From an uncultured Aquimarina sp. (GTDB taxonomy: Bacteria > Bacteroidota > Bacteroidia > Flavobacteriales > Flavobacteriaceae), in the NCBI GenBank assembly GCA_947498705.1, contig CANMLW010000003.1:124001-188000 (forward strand): a stretch of 64,000 nucleotides of DNA, given 5' to 3'. Below, one piece after another: positions 1 to 8,159 of this stretch (position 1 is the stretch's first letter; every line of letters begins with the position of its first letter). The position numbers were made by a program, and so were the translations under genes. The notes under the pieces are model-generated. The model was not told the DNA's origin. It did no database searches and saw only the letters and a program-made list of their open reading frames with translations.

Positions 1-1503
1 TCTTCATCATGGATGGTACTTGTATCTCTGGTGACTTTGGGCGTAGCTTTTCAAGGTGGTCTTCAATTAATGCAAATTCGTATTCTAGAGAGTATCCAGC
101 AAAAGATTTTTACACGATCTTCTTTCGAATTTGCTTTTAGATTTCCTAAAATAAAAGCCGATGAACTTCGCAACTACTACCCTCCTGAATTAGCTAATAG
201 GTTTTTTGATACGCTAACCGTTCAAAAAGGATTATCAAAAATATTAATTGATTTTCCTGCGGCGTTTCTTCAAATCATCTTTGGGATCATTCTATTATCT
301 TTTTATCACCCCTTCTTTATTATTTATGGTATCCTACTCATATTGTTGATATATATCGTATTTAAATTTACAGCATCAAAAGGATTAGAAACAAGTTTAC
401 TAGAATCAAAAAAGAAGTATAAAGTAGCACACTGGATTCAGGAAGTATCAAGATCTCTGGTAAGTTTTAAGCTATCAGGAAACACAGAACTTGCTATGCT
501 TCGTAATGACAAACTCACTACCGATTATCTGGAAGCAAGAGAGAGCCATTTTAAGGTGTTAATCACTCAATTCATCCAGATGATAGGCTTTAAAATTTTA
601 GTTACGGCCGGGCTTTTATTAATAGGTGGATTATTAGTCTTAAATCAACAAATGAATATCGGGCAATTCGTAGCAGCCGAAATCATTATACTTTTGGTAA
701 TAGGCTCTGTAGAAAAGCTGATTAAAGGATTGGAGACCTTCTACGATGTACTAACATCACTCGAAAAAATTGGACAGGTAGTCGATAAAAAACTAGAAGC
801 TCAAGAAGGAATAGATCCTTTTGAAACGCCCCAACCTTTAAAAGTTGAATTAGAAGATGTAGATTATACAACATCTGATGGTATTTCTATTCTCAAAAAC
901 ATCAATATTACTATTGGTCAGCAAGATCGTTTATTGCTTGATGGCACATCGGGCTCAGGCAAAACCACATTGCTAAAATTATTGTCTGGATTACTATTAC
1001 CTACACAAGGTTCCTTATATATCAATAACTTTTCGATAAAAGGAATATGGCCTAATCGCTATCGAAGAAAAATAGGACAAGTACTTCCAGAACAAGCTCC
1101 ATTCGAAGGAACCATACTAGAAAACATAACATTTGGTGATCCTGATATATCTAGAGATAGAGTTAACGAAGTACTACACAATATTGGTTTATTACCTTTT
1201 ATAAAGAAGCAACCCAATGGTTTACAGACAATGTTATATCCAGAAGGGCAGCAAATACCTTACACCATTTCAAAACGTATTATGCTTGCAAGAGCCATTG
1301 TACACAACCCAGAAATGCTATTGCTTAAAGATCCTTTAGAATATTTTGAAAGCTCAGATGCAAAATCAATTATCGATTATCTAACAGATGTATCACAACC
1401 TTGGGCGATTATTGTATCGTCTCGCAATCCATTATGGAGGAAACATTGTACACATACCATAAAATTACATCAAGGAACCCTAAATACTACTAATAATGCT
1501 TAA
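1..1503 (+). CDS. ABC exporter half-transporter with degenerate ATPase domain (5' end outside window)
   Basis: The reading frame is open to the left edge, so the gene starts before the window; the first ATG at 13 is internal. The visible 500 codons hold the later part of an ABC exporter membrane domain, with hydrophobic stretches at about 265-400 and 590-720, then a nucleotide-binding domain from about 840. Walker A (GTSGSGKTT, near 942-968) is intact. The LSGGQ signature is replaced by IPYTISKR (near 1255-1278), the Walker B Asp-Glu pair by Lys-Asp (LLLKDPLEYF, near 1318-1347), and the switch histidine by serine (IVSSRNP, near 1411-1431). It overlaps the HlyD gene by 8 bp and heads an ABC-HlyD-TolC operon, so export of a peptide or protein is the likely job. 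By inference it pairs with a second, active ABC subunit encoded to the left. Whether it carries an N-terminal C39 peptidase domain cannot be seen. Confidence 0.85.
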   Translation, partial: SSSWMVLVSLVTLGVAFQGGLQLMQIRILESIQQKIFTRSSFEFAFRFPKIKADELRNYYPPELANRFFDTLTVQKGLSKILIDFPAAFLQIIFGIILLSFYHPFFIIYGILLILLIYIVFKFTASKGLETSLLESKKKYKVAHWIQEVSRSLVSFKLSGNTELAMLRNDKLTTDYLEARESHFKVLITQFIQMIGFKILVTAGLLLIGGLLVLNQQMNIGQFVAAEIIILLVIGSVEKLIKGLETFYDVLTSLEKIGQVVDKKLEAQEGIDPFETPQPLKVELEDVDYTTSDGISILKNINITIGQQDRLLLDGTSGSGKTTLLKLLSGLLLPTQGSLYINNFSIKGIWPNRYRRKIGQVLPEQAPFEGTILENITFGDPDISRDRVNEVLHNIGLLPFIKKQPNGLQTMLYPEGQQIPYTISKRIMLARAIVHNPEMLLLKDPLEYFESSDAKSIIDYLTDVSQPWAIIVSSRNPLWRKHCTHTIKLHQGTLNTTNNA

Positions 1504-2842
1504 TATCTCACATAATAAACTTAATCAAAAAGTCACATTAGAGGGGTATAGTGCTTTTACGAAAGCTTTTAAAAATCGCCACTTTAAAGTTTTTAATCGA
1601 TTTTTATTGGCATTTGCCATCTTAGGTATGGTTATACTATTCTTACCTTGGACTCAAAATGTATCTGGTAAAGGATATCTAACCACATTAACACCAGATC
1701 AACGACCACAAACAATACAATCACCAATTCCTGGGCGTATTGAAAAATGGTATATAAGAGAAGGTGATTTTGTAAAAAAAGGAGATACCATCCTATTTAT
1801 TTCTGAAATAAAAAATGAATATCAAGATCCCAAATTAGTAGAACGAACCAAATTACAGCGAGAAGCCAAGAGCAGATCTGTTGCATCGTATCAAGGTAAA
1901 ATTACTGCATTGCAAGGTCAGATTACAGCACTTAACAGAGAGCGTACCCTAAAATTACAACAAGCCGAAAACAAGGTAATTCAATCGCGTCTCAAGGTTA
2001 AAAGTGACAGTATCGATTTACAGGCCGCACGTACCAACAAAAATATTGCCGAAAAACAGTTTAATCGTACCCAAACACTTCAACAAGAAGGCTTAAAAGC
2101 AATGAAAGATGTAGAAGAAAAACGATTAAAACTACAGGAAACCCAAGCCAAACTTGTATCGCAAGAGAATAAATTATTAGCTGCTCGTAACGAGGTGATC
2201 AATGCCGAGGTAGAGATAAGCCGTATCGCAGCATCTTATGCCGACAAGATCGCTAAAGCCAGTAGTGATCGTTTTACCGCAGAATCCAATCAATATGAAG
2301 CAGAAGTAGAAGTAAGCAAATTAGATAACAAATCAACAAACTATGAAATGCGAAATGCAATGATGTATATCACTGCACCACAAAATGGATATATCAATAA
2401 GGCAATAAAAAATGGTATTGGAGAAACTTTTAAAGAGGGAGAAAAACTAGTAGGAATAATGCCTTCAAACTATGATTTGGCTGTAGAAACTTTTGTCGAA
2501 CCCATAGATTTACCATTACTTCATATCAATGAAAGTGTACGTATTCAATTTGATGGATGGCCTGCAATAGTATTTAGCGGATGGCCAGGAGCTTCTTTCG
2601 GAACCTATTCTGGTAAAGTCATCGCTATTGAGACATTTATAAGTGATAATGGAAAATTTAGGGTATTGATCGCGCCAGACAAAGAAGCCGAAGCATGGCC
2701 AAAAAATATACGTATTGGTTCAGGAGCTATGACTATTGCCCTTCTAGAAGATGTACCTATTTGGTATGAGATCTGGCGACAGCTTAATGGTTTTCCTCCA
2801 AATTATTATACACCTCAAGAAAGCACAAAAAAGACAAAGTAA
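1496..2842 (+). CDS. HlyD-family periplasmic adaptor of a type I secretion/efflux system
   Basis: This 448-residue membrane fusion protein would bridge the inner-membrane ABC exporter and the TolC-like channel. It has a short cytoplasmic N-terminus and one membrane anchor at about residues 37-53. A first half of a lipoyl/barrel-sandwich domain follows (about 60-105, with SPIPGRIEKWYIREGDFVKKGD). Next is a long Gln/Lys/Ala-rich coiled coil (about 110-280), then the second lipoyl half and a beta-barrel (MYITAPQNGYINKAI onward). The start overlaps the ABC gene by 8 bp, consistent with translational coupling. No unusual residues were noticed. Family assignment is firm; the exported substrate is unknown. 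Confidence 0.92.
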   Translation: MLNISHNKLNQKVTLEGYSAFTKAFKNRHFKVFNRFLLAFAILGMVILFLPWTQNVSGKGYLTTLTPDQRPQTIQSPIPGRIEKWYIREGDFVKKGDTILFISEIKNEYQDPKLVERTKLQREAKSRSVASYQGKITALQGQITALNRERTLKLQQAENKVIQSRLKVKSDSIDLQAARTNKNIAEKQFNRTQTLQQEGLKAMKDVEEKRLKLQETQAKLVSQENKLLAARNEVINAEVEISRIAASYADKIAKASSDRFTAESNQYEAEVEVSKLDNKSTNYEMRNAMMYITAPQNGYINKAIKNGIGETFKEGEKLVGIMPSNYDLAVETFVEPIDLPLLHINESVRIQFDGWPAIVFSGWPGASFGTYSGKVIAIETFISDNGKFRVLIAPDKEAEAWPKNIRIGSGAMTIALLEDVPIWYEIWRQLNGFPPNYYTPQESTKKTK

Positions 2843-2849
2843 ATCAGTA

Positions 2850-4277
2850 ATGAATGCACCTACAAAATACATATCAGCATTAATTTTGTTTCTTTTTGCG
2901 AAAACTACATTCGCCCAAAACGAACTAAATTCATCACAACAAGTACTTTCTTTTGAAGAATACTTAGGCTATGTAAAACAATACCACCCATTAGTAAAAC
3001 AAGCCAATCTGCAGCTCAGTATTGGGGAAGCAAATTTATTGAAAGCCAGAGGAGGATTTGATCCAAAAGTATCGGTAGATTATGACCGTAAAAAATTTAA
3101 ACAAACAGAATACTATGATCAACTCAATGCAACCTTTAAAATACCTACTTGGTACGGTATAGAGTTTAAAGCTAATTTTGAAGAAAACACAGGCCAATTC
3201 TTAAATCCAAACCTTACAGTACCTGACGGAGGATTATATAGTGCAGGGGTTTCTTTTTCATTGGCTCAAGGCTTCTTAATTAATGAAAGAATGGCCATGC
3301 TTAAAAAAGCCAGGTTTTTTATAGATCAGACAAAAGCACAAAGAGAATTACTCGTTAACCATCTAATTTTTGAAGCAAGCTTAGCTTATTTTAAATGGGT
3401 AAAAGCCAATACCGAACAAGAAATTTATGCTGATTTTTTAAGCAATGCTCTGCTTCGTTTTCAAGGCATAAAACGAAGTGTCGAATCGGGGGACAAAGCA
3501 TCAATAGATACTACAGAGGCTAAAATAACGTATGAAACAAGAAAGCTTAATCTTGAAGCAGCAAGGTTAAAAACTAGAAAAGCCGCATTAAAAGTTGGTA
3601 CTTTTTTATGGCTAAACGACGTACCTCTAGAGATAAAAGAAAATGTTAGCCCAGTATTTCCAGATAGCAGTGCGATATCAAATTCATTATATTTGGAAGG
3701 GATTACAAATAATCTCAAAATTCTTGAAAACCATCCCAAAATACGCACCATTACCGCCAAAATAAACGGAGCAAGAATAGATCGTTCACTCAAAAGAAAT
3801 AAGTTATTACCTAAATTGGATTTTCAGTATAATTTTATCACCCCCGACGGTGACCAACTTAATAGCTTTAATACAGCAAATTATAAAGCAGGAGTTAATT
3901 TTAGCATCCCGCTATTTTTACGAAAAGAGCGAGGTGACGTAAAACTTGCAGATTTAAAATTAAAAGATGCAAATTTCGAACGAGCAGCTACCTCTCTTAC
4001 ACTTCAGAATAGAATTATTGAAGCAAATGCCGAGATTGTATCATTACAAGAACAAAATAGCTTAATTAGAGGAATTGTGATCAGTTATAAAACCATGCTT
4101 ACCGCAGAAGAACGCAAGTTTGAATTAGGTGAGAGTTCACTTTTCTTAGTAAACTCACGAGAGCAAAAACTTATCGAAGCCCAATTAAAAGCCAATACAT
4201 TACAGGTTAAATTTTTAAAAGCAAATGCCAGTTTGTATAACGCCCTGGGCATTTCAGAGCCAGAGATAATGAATTAA
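2850..4277 (+). CDS. TolC-family outer-membrane efflux protein
   Basis: This outer-membrane channel component completes the ABC-HlyD-TolC tripartite exporter. The ATG at 2850 is preferred over an upstream in-frame ATG at 2751. It gives a clean signal peptide (MNAPTKYISALILFLFAKTTFAQ), whereas the longer form would start inside the HlyD gene. The mature part of this 475-residue product is long-helical with two repeated halves typical of the family: an N-terminal half to about residue 235, and a second half with FSIPLFLRKERGDVKLADLKL and YKTMLTAEERKFELGESSLFLVNSREQ. It starts 7 bp after the HlyD stop. No strong terminator is visible downstream. Confidence 0.9.
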   Translation: MNAPTKYISALILFLFAKTTFAQNELNSSQQVLSFEEYLGYVKQYHPLVKQANLQLSIGEANLLKARGGFDPKVSVDYDRKKFKQTEYYDQLNATFKIPTWYGIEFKANFEENTGQFLNPNLTVPDGGLYSAGVSFSLAQGFLINERMAMLKKARFFIDQTKAQRELLVNHLIFEASLAYFKWVKANTEQEIYADFLSNALLRFQGIKRSVESGDKASIDTTEAKITYETRKLNLEAARLKTRKAALKVGTFLWLNDVPLEIKENVSPVFPDSSAISNSLYLEGITNNLKILENHPKIRTITAKINGARIDRSLKRNKLLPKLDFQYNFITPDGDQLNSFNTANYKAGVNFSIPLFLRKERGDVKLADLKLKDANFERAATSLTLQNRIIEANAEIVSLQEQNSLIRGIVISYKTMLTAEERKFELGESSLFLVNSREQKLIEAQLKANTLQVKFLKANASLYNALGISEPEIMN

Positions 4278-4466
4278 AAAATCAAAATGTATGATAATAC
4301 CACAAAACAAAACGCCTATAGAAAACAGTAAATCACTAAAAAAAGGTCATAGGTATCATTGCTAGATAGTCTTCTATAAATTGATATTTTTTGACTCAAA
4401 ATAATCTTGAATTTATAACAGCATCAAAACACATATGTTGTTATTCATTTAGAATTCACCACAACT

Positions 4467-5375
4467 ATGAAAAAGAAAGCAATACTTAACTTTATTAAAG
4501 AATATATTCAAATCATTATCGGTATTCTTCTTGCTAGTATTGGTTTGAAAGCTTTTTTATTACCCAATGGATTTTTAGACGGGGGAGTAACCGGAATTGC
4601 GATACTACTAAGTGAAAAAATCAGTTTGGACATAGCCATAATTCTGATTTTGGTTAGTATTCCTTTTTTAATTCTTGGAGCATTCACAATTTCAAAAGAG
4701 ATACTCATAAAATCTATTATTTCTATAGTTCTTTTATCTATTTCAATCAGCCTAGAAAGCTTTCCTATAATTACAGAGGATAAATTACTCATAGCTATTT
4801 TTGGTGGGCTCTTTTTAGGGGCAGGAATCGGTTTATCTATAAGAAACGGTTCTGTACTAGATGGCTCAGAGATTTTGGGTATTTTTATTTACGAAAAATT
4901 TGGTGTGACCATAGGAAAAACAATACTCTTATTTAATATAGTACTCTTTGGAATTACTGCACTTCTTATCTCTAAAGAAATCGCGATGTATTCTATATTA
5001 ACCTATATTATTACAGCAAAAGTAATTGATCTGGTAATCGAAGGCTTTGAGGATTTTATAGGATTTACAATTATTTCGCGTAAAGCAGAACTTGTTGAAA
5101 AAGGACTTACTCAAAAAATAGGTGTTGGTGTCACGGTATACAAAGGTGTTTCTGGCTACGGCACATCGGGACAACAGAACGAGACTAGAATTATACACAC
5201 CATTGTAAATCGTATAGATATTAGAAAAACATATCGCTTACTCGAAAAAATAGACAATAATGCTTTTGTAATAGAATTTGATGTCAATAATGTAAAAGGT
5301 GGTGTTTTACAGAGGTATTTTAATCCCAATAAACGAACAAAATTGGCAAGCGAAATAAGGCAACAAAATATCTAA
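4467..5375 (+). CDS. YitT family membrane protein with C-terminal DUF2179 domain
   Basis: This 302-residue integral membrane protein resembles the YitT/DUF161 family. The N-terminal two thirds contain about five hydrophobic helices, beginning with IIIGILLASIGLKAFLLPNGFLDGGVTGIAILLS, where the LPN and GGVTGIA motifs are typical of the family. The last ~80 residues form the cytosolic DUF2179 domain (VGVTVYKGVSGYGTSGQQNETRIIHTIVNR). The biochemical function of the family is not established; many flavobacteria carry several copies. It stands alone, 189 bp after the TolC gene, and converges on the ribosome hibernation gene at 5431. Confidence 0.9.
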   Translation: MKKKAILNFIKEYIQIIIGILLASIGLKAFLLPNGFLDGGVTGIAILLSEKISLDIAIILILVSIPFLILGAFTISKEILIKSIISIVLLSISISLESFPIITEDKLLIAIFGGLFLGAGIGLSIRNGSVLDGSEILGIFIYEKFGVTIGKTILLFNIVLFGITALLISKEIAMYSILTYIITAKVIDLVIEGFEDFIGFTIISRKAELVEKGLTQKIGVGVTVYKGVSGYGTSGQQNETRIIHTIVNRIDIRKTYRLLEKIDNNAFVIEFDVNNVKGGVLQRYFNPNKRTKLASEIRQQNI

Positions 5376-5430
5376 AATCAAATAGACTGCCCTAAAAAAA
5401 TTACATACAAATACGCAAGACCTTACCTAA

Positions 5431-5733
5431 TTATAAATATCGTTTTAAACTAACCTTTCGTTTTTTTAGTTGTCTTTCTACATCTTTCAAAGTTTCCTTA
5501 AACGCAAATCCAAAGTTCTCTTCATTAGAAGTAGCATAAATCTTAGGTCCCGGAATACTTAACTCTATGGTAGATATTTTCCCTTTTCCGGTTGGGTCAT
5601 TTTCTTTTTTAAAAAATACGTCTGCTTTTACAATCCACTCATATTTTTTAAAAAGTTTATCAAGCTTCTGTCTTACATAAGTTTTCATAGAATCACTAGC
5701 GGGCATTTGCACAAATTGAATTATCGTTTTCAT
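5431..5733 (-). CDS. ribosome hibernation promoting factor (HPF/RaiA/YfiA family)
   Basis: This 100-residue protein has the beta-alpha-beta-beta-beta-alpha fold sequence of the short HPF/YfiA family. It begins MKTIIQFVQMPASDSMKTYVRQKLDKLFKKYEWIVKADVFFKKEND, continues through a central ATSNEENFGFAFKETLKDVERQLKK helix and ends in basic residues. Such proteins bind the 30S decoding region and inactivate ribosomes in stationary phase. It lacks the long C-terminal dimerisation domain of long HPF. It is monocistronic, followed by a convergent YitT gene. Its upstream region is a 374-bp AT-rich spacer. Confidence 0.85.
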   Translation of the reverse strand: MKTIIQFVQMPASDSMKTYVRQKLDKLFKKYEWIVKADVFFKKENDPTGKGKISTIELSIPGPKIYATSNEENFGFAFKETLKDVERQLKKRKVSLKRYL

Positions 5734-6107
5734 TTCTATAAAAATTTAAATTATCATAAGTAAGATAATAAAAAAAAGTCATTTATTTTTATTTATAAAT
5801 TTTATGGAAAACATTATTTTTTTTTATACAAAAGCAGGCTATAAACAGAGGGAAACAATCGCTATAAACAACTGAATAAAAGCACAATACAAAGGTAAAG
5901 AAATTACTATATAGCAAATCTTTCTCACATCAAATGCAGACAGATTTAGCCATTGCAAATCTATACCAGATCTTAGGAGTTTCTAGCAACAAAACCTCTA
6001 ATAATTGCCTATTTAGATGATTATGTCGCTCTAAATAGGCTATAAGGTTTTATACTTTATACAATTATCTGATTTTAAATATGTAGATTCAAAATCAGGC
6101 ATTAAAC
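5734..6107. other. AT-rich intergenic spacer with one hairpin
   Basis: No gene was supported here. A frame crossing into this stretch from the GlsB-like gene is out of phase with that protein and was not accepted. The right part holds an 11-bp inverted repeat (6007-6017 with 6030-6040), listed separately. The promoter of the HPF gene must lie at the left end, but no clear TAnnTTTG element was found. Confidence 0.6.
6007..6040 (-). terminator. hairpin downstream of the GlsB-like gene, possible terminator
   Basis: The arms GCCTATTTAGA (6007-6017) and TCTAAATAGGC (6030-6040) pair perfectly around a 12-nt loop, about 70 bp after the GlsB-like stop. There is no proper T-tract on the minus side, so it may be a weak terminator or an mRNA 3' stabiliser. 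Confidence 0.4.
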
Positions 6108-6356
6108 TTATTTCTTCTTGAATATCAAATTGAGTAGAAAAAGAATTATTACCGCACCTATTGCACCAGTAAGTATGGCACCAACCCATCCTGCACCAAG
6201 AGAGACCCCCAGTTTTCCTAAAGACCAACTCCCAACAAAACTTCCTATGATTCCTACAATAATATTTCCCAGAATACCAAGACTGGTTCCTTTATAAATG
6301 GTACTCCCCAGCCAACCTGCGACTGCTCCGATAATAATTGTTACAATTAATTCCAT
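6108..6356 (-). CDS. GlsB/YeaQ/YmgE family stress-response membrane protein
   Basis: This 82-residue, very hydrophobic protein has three membrane segments. It shows the glycine-rich pattern of the transglycosylase-associated protein family: GAVAGWLGSTIYKGTSLGILGNIIVGIIGSFVGSW, then a Gly/Ala-rich third helix and a KKK end. Members are small inner-membrane proteins linked to general stress; the molecular role is unknown and no transglycosylase activity is implied. The gene is isolated, with 219 bp to the next gene. Confidence 0.85.
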   Translation of the reverse strand: MELIVTIIIGAVAGWLGSTIYKGTSLGILGNIIVGIIGSFVGSWSLGKLGVSLGAGWVGAILTGAIGAVIILFLLNLIFKKK

Positions 6357-6575
6357 TAGTTTTTAAATTAAATGATTACTAAAAAGTAAGATTAATATAG
6401 AAACAATATAGCGTATTTTGCTTTCAACTTGCTATTGCAATTAATTGTTTTACACAACTATTCGACTATATACCAATTTACTGGTCAAAAAGAATACATG
6501 TGATTTGTGGGGAAATTAACCCTCAAAAAGAATTCAATAACACACAAACAGCTTAAGGTACCTACTTCAAAACAC

Positions 6576-6938
6576 CTACTGCCTTTTTTTGCTCTTCTTT
6601 GCAAATGGGTTAAAAGCAAGACACAAATCCACCCAATATTCTAAGTCTTTCTCAAGATCAAAACCATCTGGAGTAACAAAAACAAATCCTTTCATAGGCC
6701 TTCCTGTAAAATCCATTGGCTGCACTCCTTCCTTCTGACTTGCATGATCATAGGCTTCTTCTCCTATTCTTGCCATCAAAAGATCGGTTTCTTTTTTCTT
6801 ACTATAATGTATCCCACAACACATCTTATCATCAACCATAAAACACAAGCCTCCCATCATTTTCTTTTCATAAAAATTTGCTTTACGTTCCTTAAAAACC
6901 TGTCGGATTCTATCTGCTATAAATTCGTTATATGCCAT
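6576..6938 (-). CDS. TfoX/Sxy N-terminal domain protein
   Basis: The 120-residue protein corresponds to the TfoX N-terminal domain alone. It has an N-terminal helix (ADRIRQVFKERK), the conserved KKMMGGLCFMVDDKMCCGIH region, and DLLMARIGEEAYDHA. It lacks the C-terminal domain of proteobacterial competence regulators, so a competence role should not be assumed. It lies 11 bp after the DUF2461 gene on the same strand, so the two are probably cotranscribed. Confidence 0.85.
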   Translation of the reverse strand: MAYNEFIADRIRQVFKERKANFYEKKMMGGLCFMVDDKMCCGIHYSKKKETDLLMARIGEEAYDHASQKEGVQPMDFTGRPMKGFVFVTPDGFDLEKDLEYWVDLCLAFNPFAKKSKKRQ

Positions 6939-6949
6939 TTGCTATAAAA

Positions 6950-7615
6950 TTATTGAATTGCCTGGGTTAGATATTCATTTACGGGTCGCATGATGTGCCA
7001 ATACTTCATCAATTCTTGTTTTAAAGAATCGCTACAAATCAACTCTGGTGTTTCCTCTGCTATAAAATAGAATTGTTTGTTGGCTATTAAGGGTTCCTTT
7101 TCGAATGTATCCTGCCATTCTTTAGGAATTCGTTTTAAGCTGTCTCCACGTATTTGACCAAACTTCTGAACAAAATCTCTTTCTTCTATCAATGCTCTAA
7201 ATTTACCTGGATTATTTTTTATAGCACTTCTTATTTTCTCTAATTGATCTTTTGTCGGCCCAAAACACCCTCCCATAATACCAACCATTTCTGGGGAGAA
7301 CCTTATAAAAATACCAGGCATACTTTTATCTTTTCGCCCGCCAGGAGATATAAACGCAGTATAATGTAAGTTATAGGGAGACTTGTCCTTAGAAAAACGA
7401 ATATCTCTATTAATTCGAAGAATACATTCTTTAGGAGTTATTGCAACTTTTGGGTCTACTTTTTTAATCTCACTGATCATATCTTCGAGAAATACTTCAA
7501 AAGGTTTTTTAACACTAGTCTCATATCGCTTTTTATTGGCATGAAACCAATCTTTATGATTGTTTTTTGCAAGCTCCTTAAAAAAAGAAAGAAAATCTTC
7601 TGTAAAATAGTTCAT
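6950..7615 (-). CDS. DUF2461 (TIGR02453) family protein
   Basis: The 221-residue protein, counted from the ATG at 7615, matches the DUF2461 family: FLSFFKELAKNNHKDWFHANKKRYE at the N-terminus, then RINRDIRFSKDKSPYNLHYTAFISPGG and PGIFIRFSPEMVGIMGGCF. The upstream ATG at 7651 would add 12 residues outside the family pattern, so the shorter start was chosen. Function is unknown in this widespread bacterial family. It is followed after 11 bp by the TfoX-like gene. Confidence 0.88.
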   Translation of the reverse strand: MNYFTEDFLSFFKELAKNNHKDWFHANKKRYETSVKKPFEVFLEDMISEIKKVDPKVAITPKECILRINRDIRFSKDKSPYNLHYTAFISPGGRKDKSMPGIFIRFSPEMVGIMGGCFGPTKDQLEKIRSAIKNNPGKFRALIEERDFVQKFGQIRGDSLKRIPKEWQDTFEKEPLIANKQFYFIAEETPELICSDSLKQELMKYWHIMRPVNEYLTQAIQ

Positions 7616-7660
7616 AGTACTGTAATTATGATTCGACAAACTTATTAGCATTTGTTAAGT

Positions 7661-7693
7661 AAGCCATCCTGTAATTTTACAATAGGATGGCTT
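7661..7693 (-). terminator. hairpin after the VOC gene, likely terminator
   Basis: The arms AAGCCATCCT (7661-7670) and AGGATGGCTT (7684-7693) pair, with a further inner GTAA/TTAC stem. It lies just past the VOC stop codon (7704). A long U-run is lacking on the minus strand, so termination strength is uncertain. Confidence 0.5.
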
Positions 7694-7703
7694 CAACTTT
7701 TAT

Positions 7704-8066
7704 TTATTTCATCGAGTGAAAAGCGACTCTATTTCCTTCGGTATCCAGAAAAATTGCCATAAATCCGTTTTCTCCCAGTGAAGTTTTTGGCATTAAAATT
7801 TTTCCTCCTGCTTTTTCTACCCTTGCCAAAGGAACCGATAAATCTTCTCCCCCATTAAGATAAGCAAATGTACCTTCTTGTGAAGGCTTATTTCCATTAC
7901 CATGAGTGATACAACCTCCTACTCCGCCATCTTTGTATGGAAAAAAGGCCATTTTAAAATCCATTTCCATAGGTTGCAGTTCTGCATTCAAAAGTTCATT
8001 ATAAAACTTGATTGCTCTTTCAAAATTTGTACTTGGTATCTCGAACCAGTTTATTGCATTAGACAT
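7704..8066 (-). CDS. VOC (glyoxalase/dioxygenase) superfamily protein
   Basis: The 120-residue protein is a single VOC fold of two beta-alpha-beta-beta-beta modules. It begins NAINWFEIPSTNFERAIKFYNELLNAEL and ends GLGENGFMAIFLDTEGNRVAFHS-like, a pattern shared with small enzymes annotated as glyoxalase-like. Substrate and metal cannot be read from the sequence. It is divergent from the gene at 8160, and the 93-bp gap carries a TATCTTTG element (8098-8105) suited to this gene. Confidence 0.88.
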   Translation of the reverse strand: MSNAINWFEIPSTNFERAIKFYNELLNAELQPMEMDFKMAFFPYKDGGVGGCITHGNGNKPSQEGTFAYLNGGEDLSVPLARVEKAGGKILMPKTSLGENGFMAIFLDTEGNRVAFHSMK

Positions 8067-8097
8067 ATTAGATAAAATTAAATGATTATAAGTATTT

Positions 8098-8105
8098 CAA
8101 AGATA
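8098..8105 (-). promoter_or_regulatory. putative -7 promoter element for the VOC gene
   Basis: On the minus strand this reads TATCTTTG, an exact match to the Bacteroidota TAnnTTTG element, 31 bp upstream of the VOC start. A good TTTG -33 box at the usual spacing was not found. Confidence 0.45.
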
Positions 8106-8131
8106 AGTTACGATGGGAATCAAAAAAATTA

Positions 8132-8139
8132 TATTTTTG
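8132..8139 (+). promoter_or_regulatory. putative -7 promoter element for the helical protein gene at 8160
   Basis: The sequence TATTTTTG matches TAnnTTTG exactly and ends 20 bp before the ATG at 8160. Together with the minus-strand element at 8098 it makes this short gap a divergent promoter region. Confidence 0.45.
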
Positions 8140-8159
8140 AAAAAACATAGGTTTCTAAA

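Noticed and set aside
2751..2849. Upstream extension of the TolC gene
   Set aside because: Starts inside the HlyD gene and hides the clean signal peptide beginning at 2850.
6040..6228. Minus-strand 62-codon frame overlapping the GlsB-like gene
   Set aside because: Out of frame with the family-matching GlsB-like protein and Cys/Trp-rich in a way typical of shadow frames.
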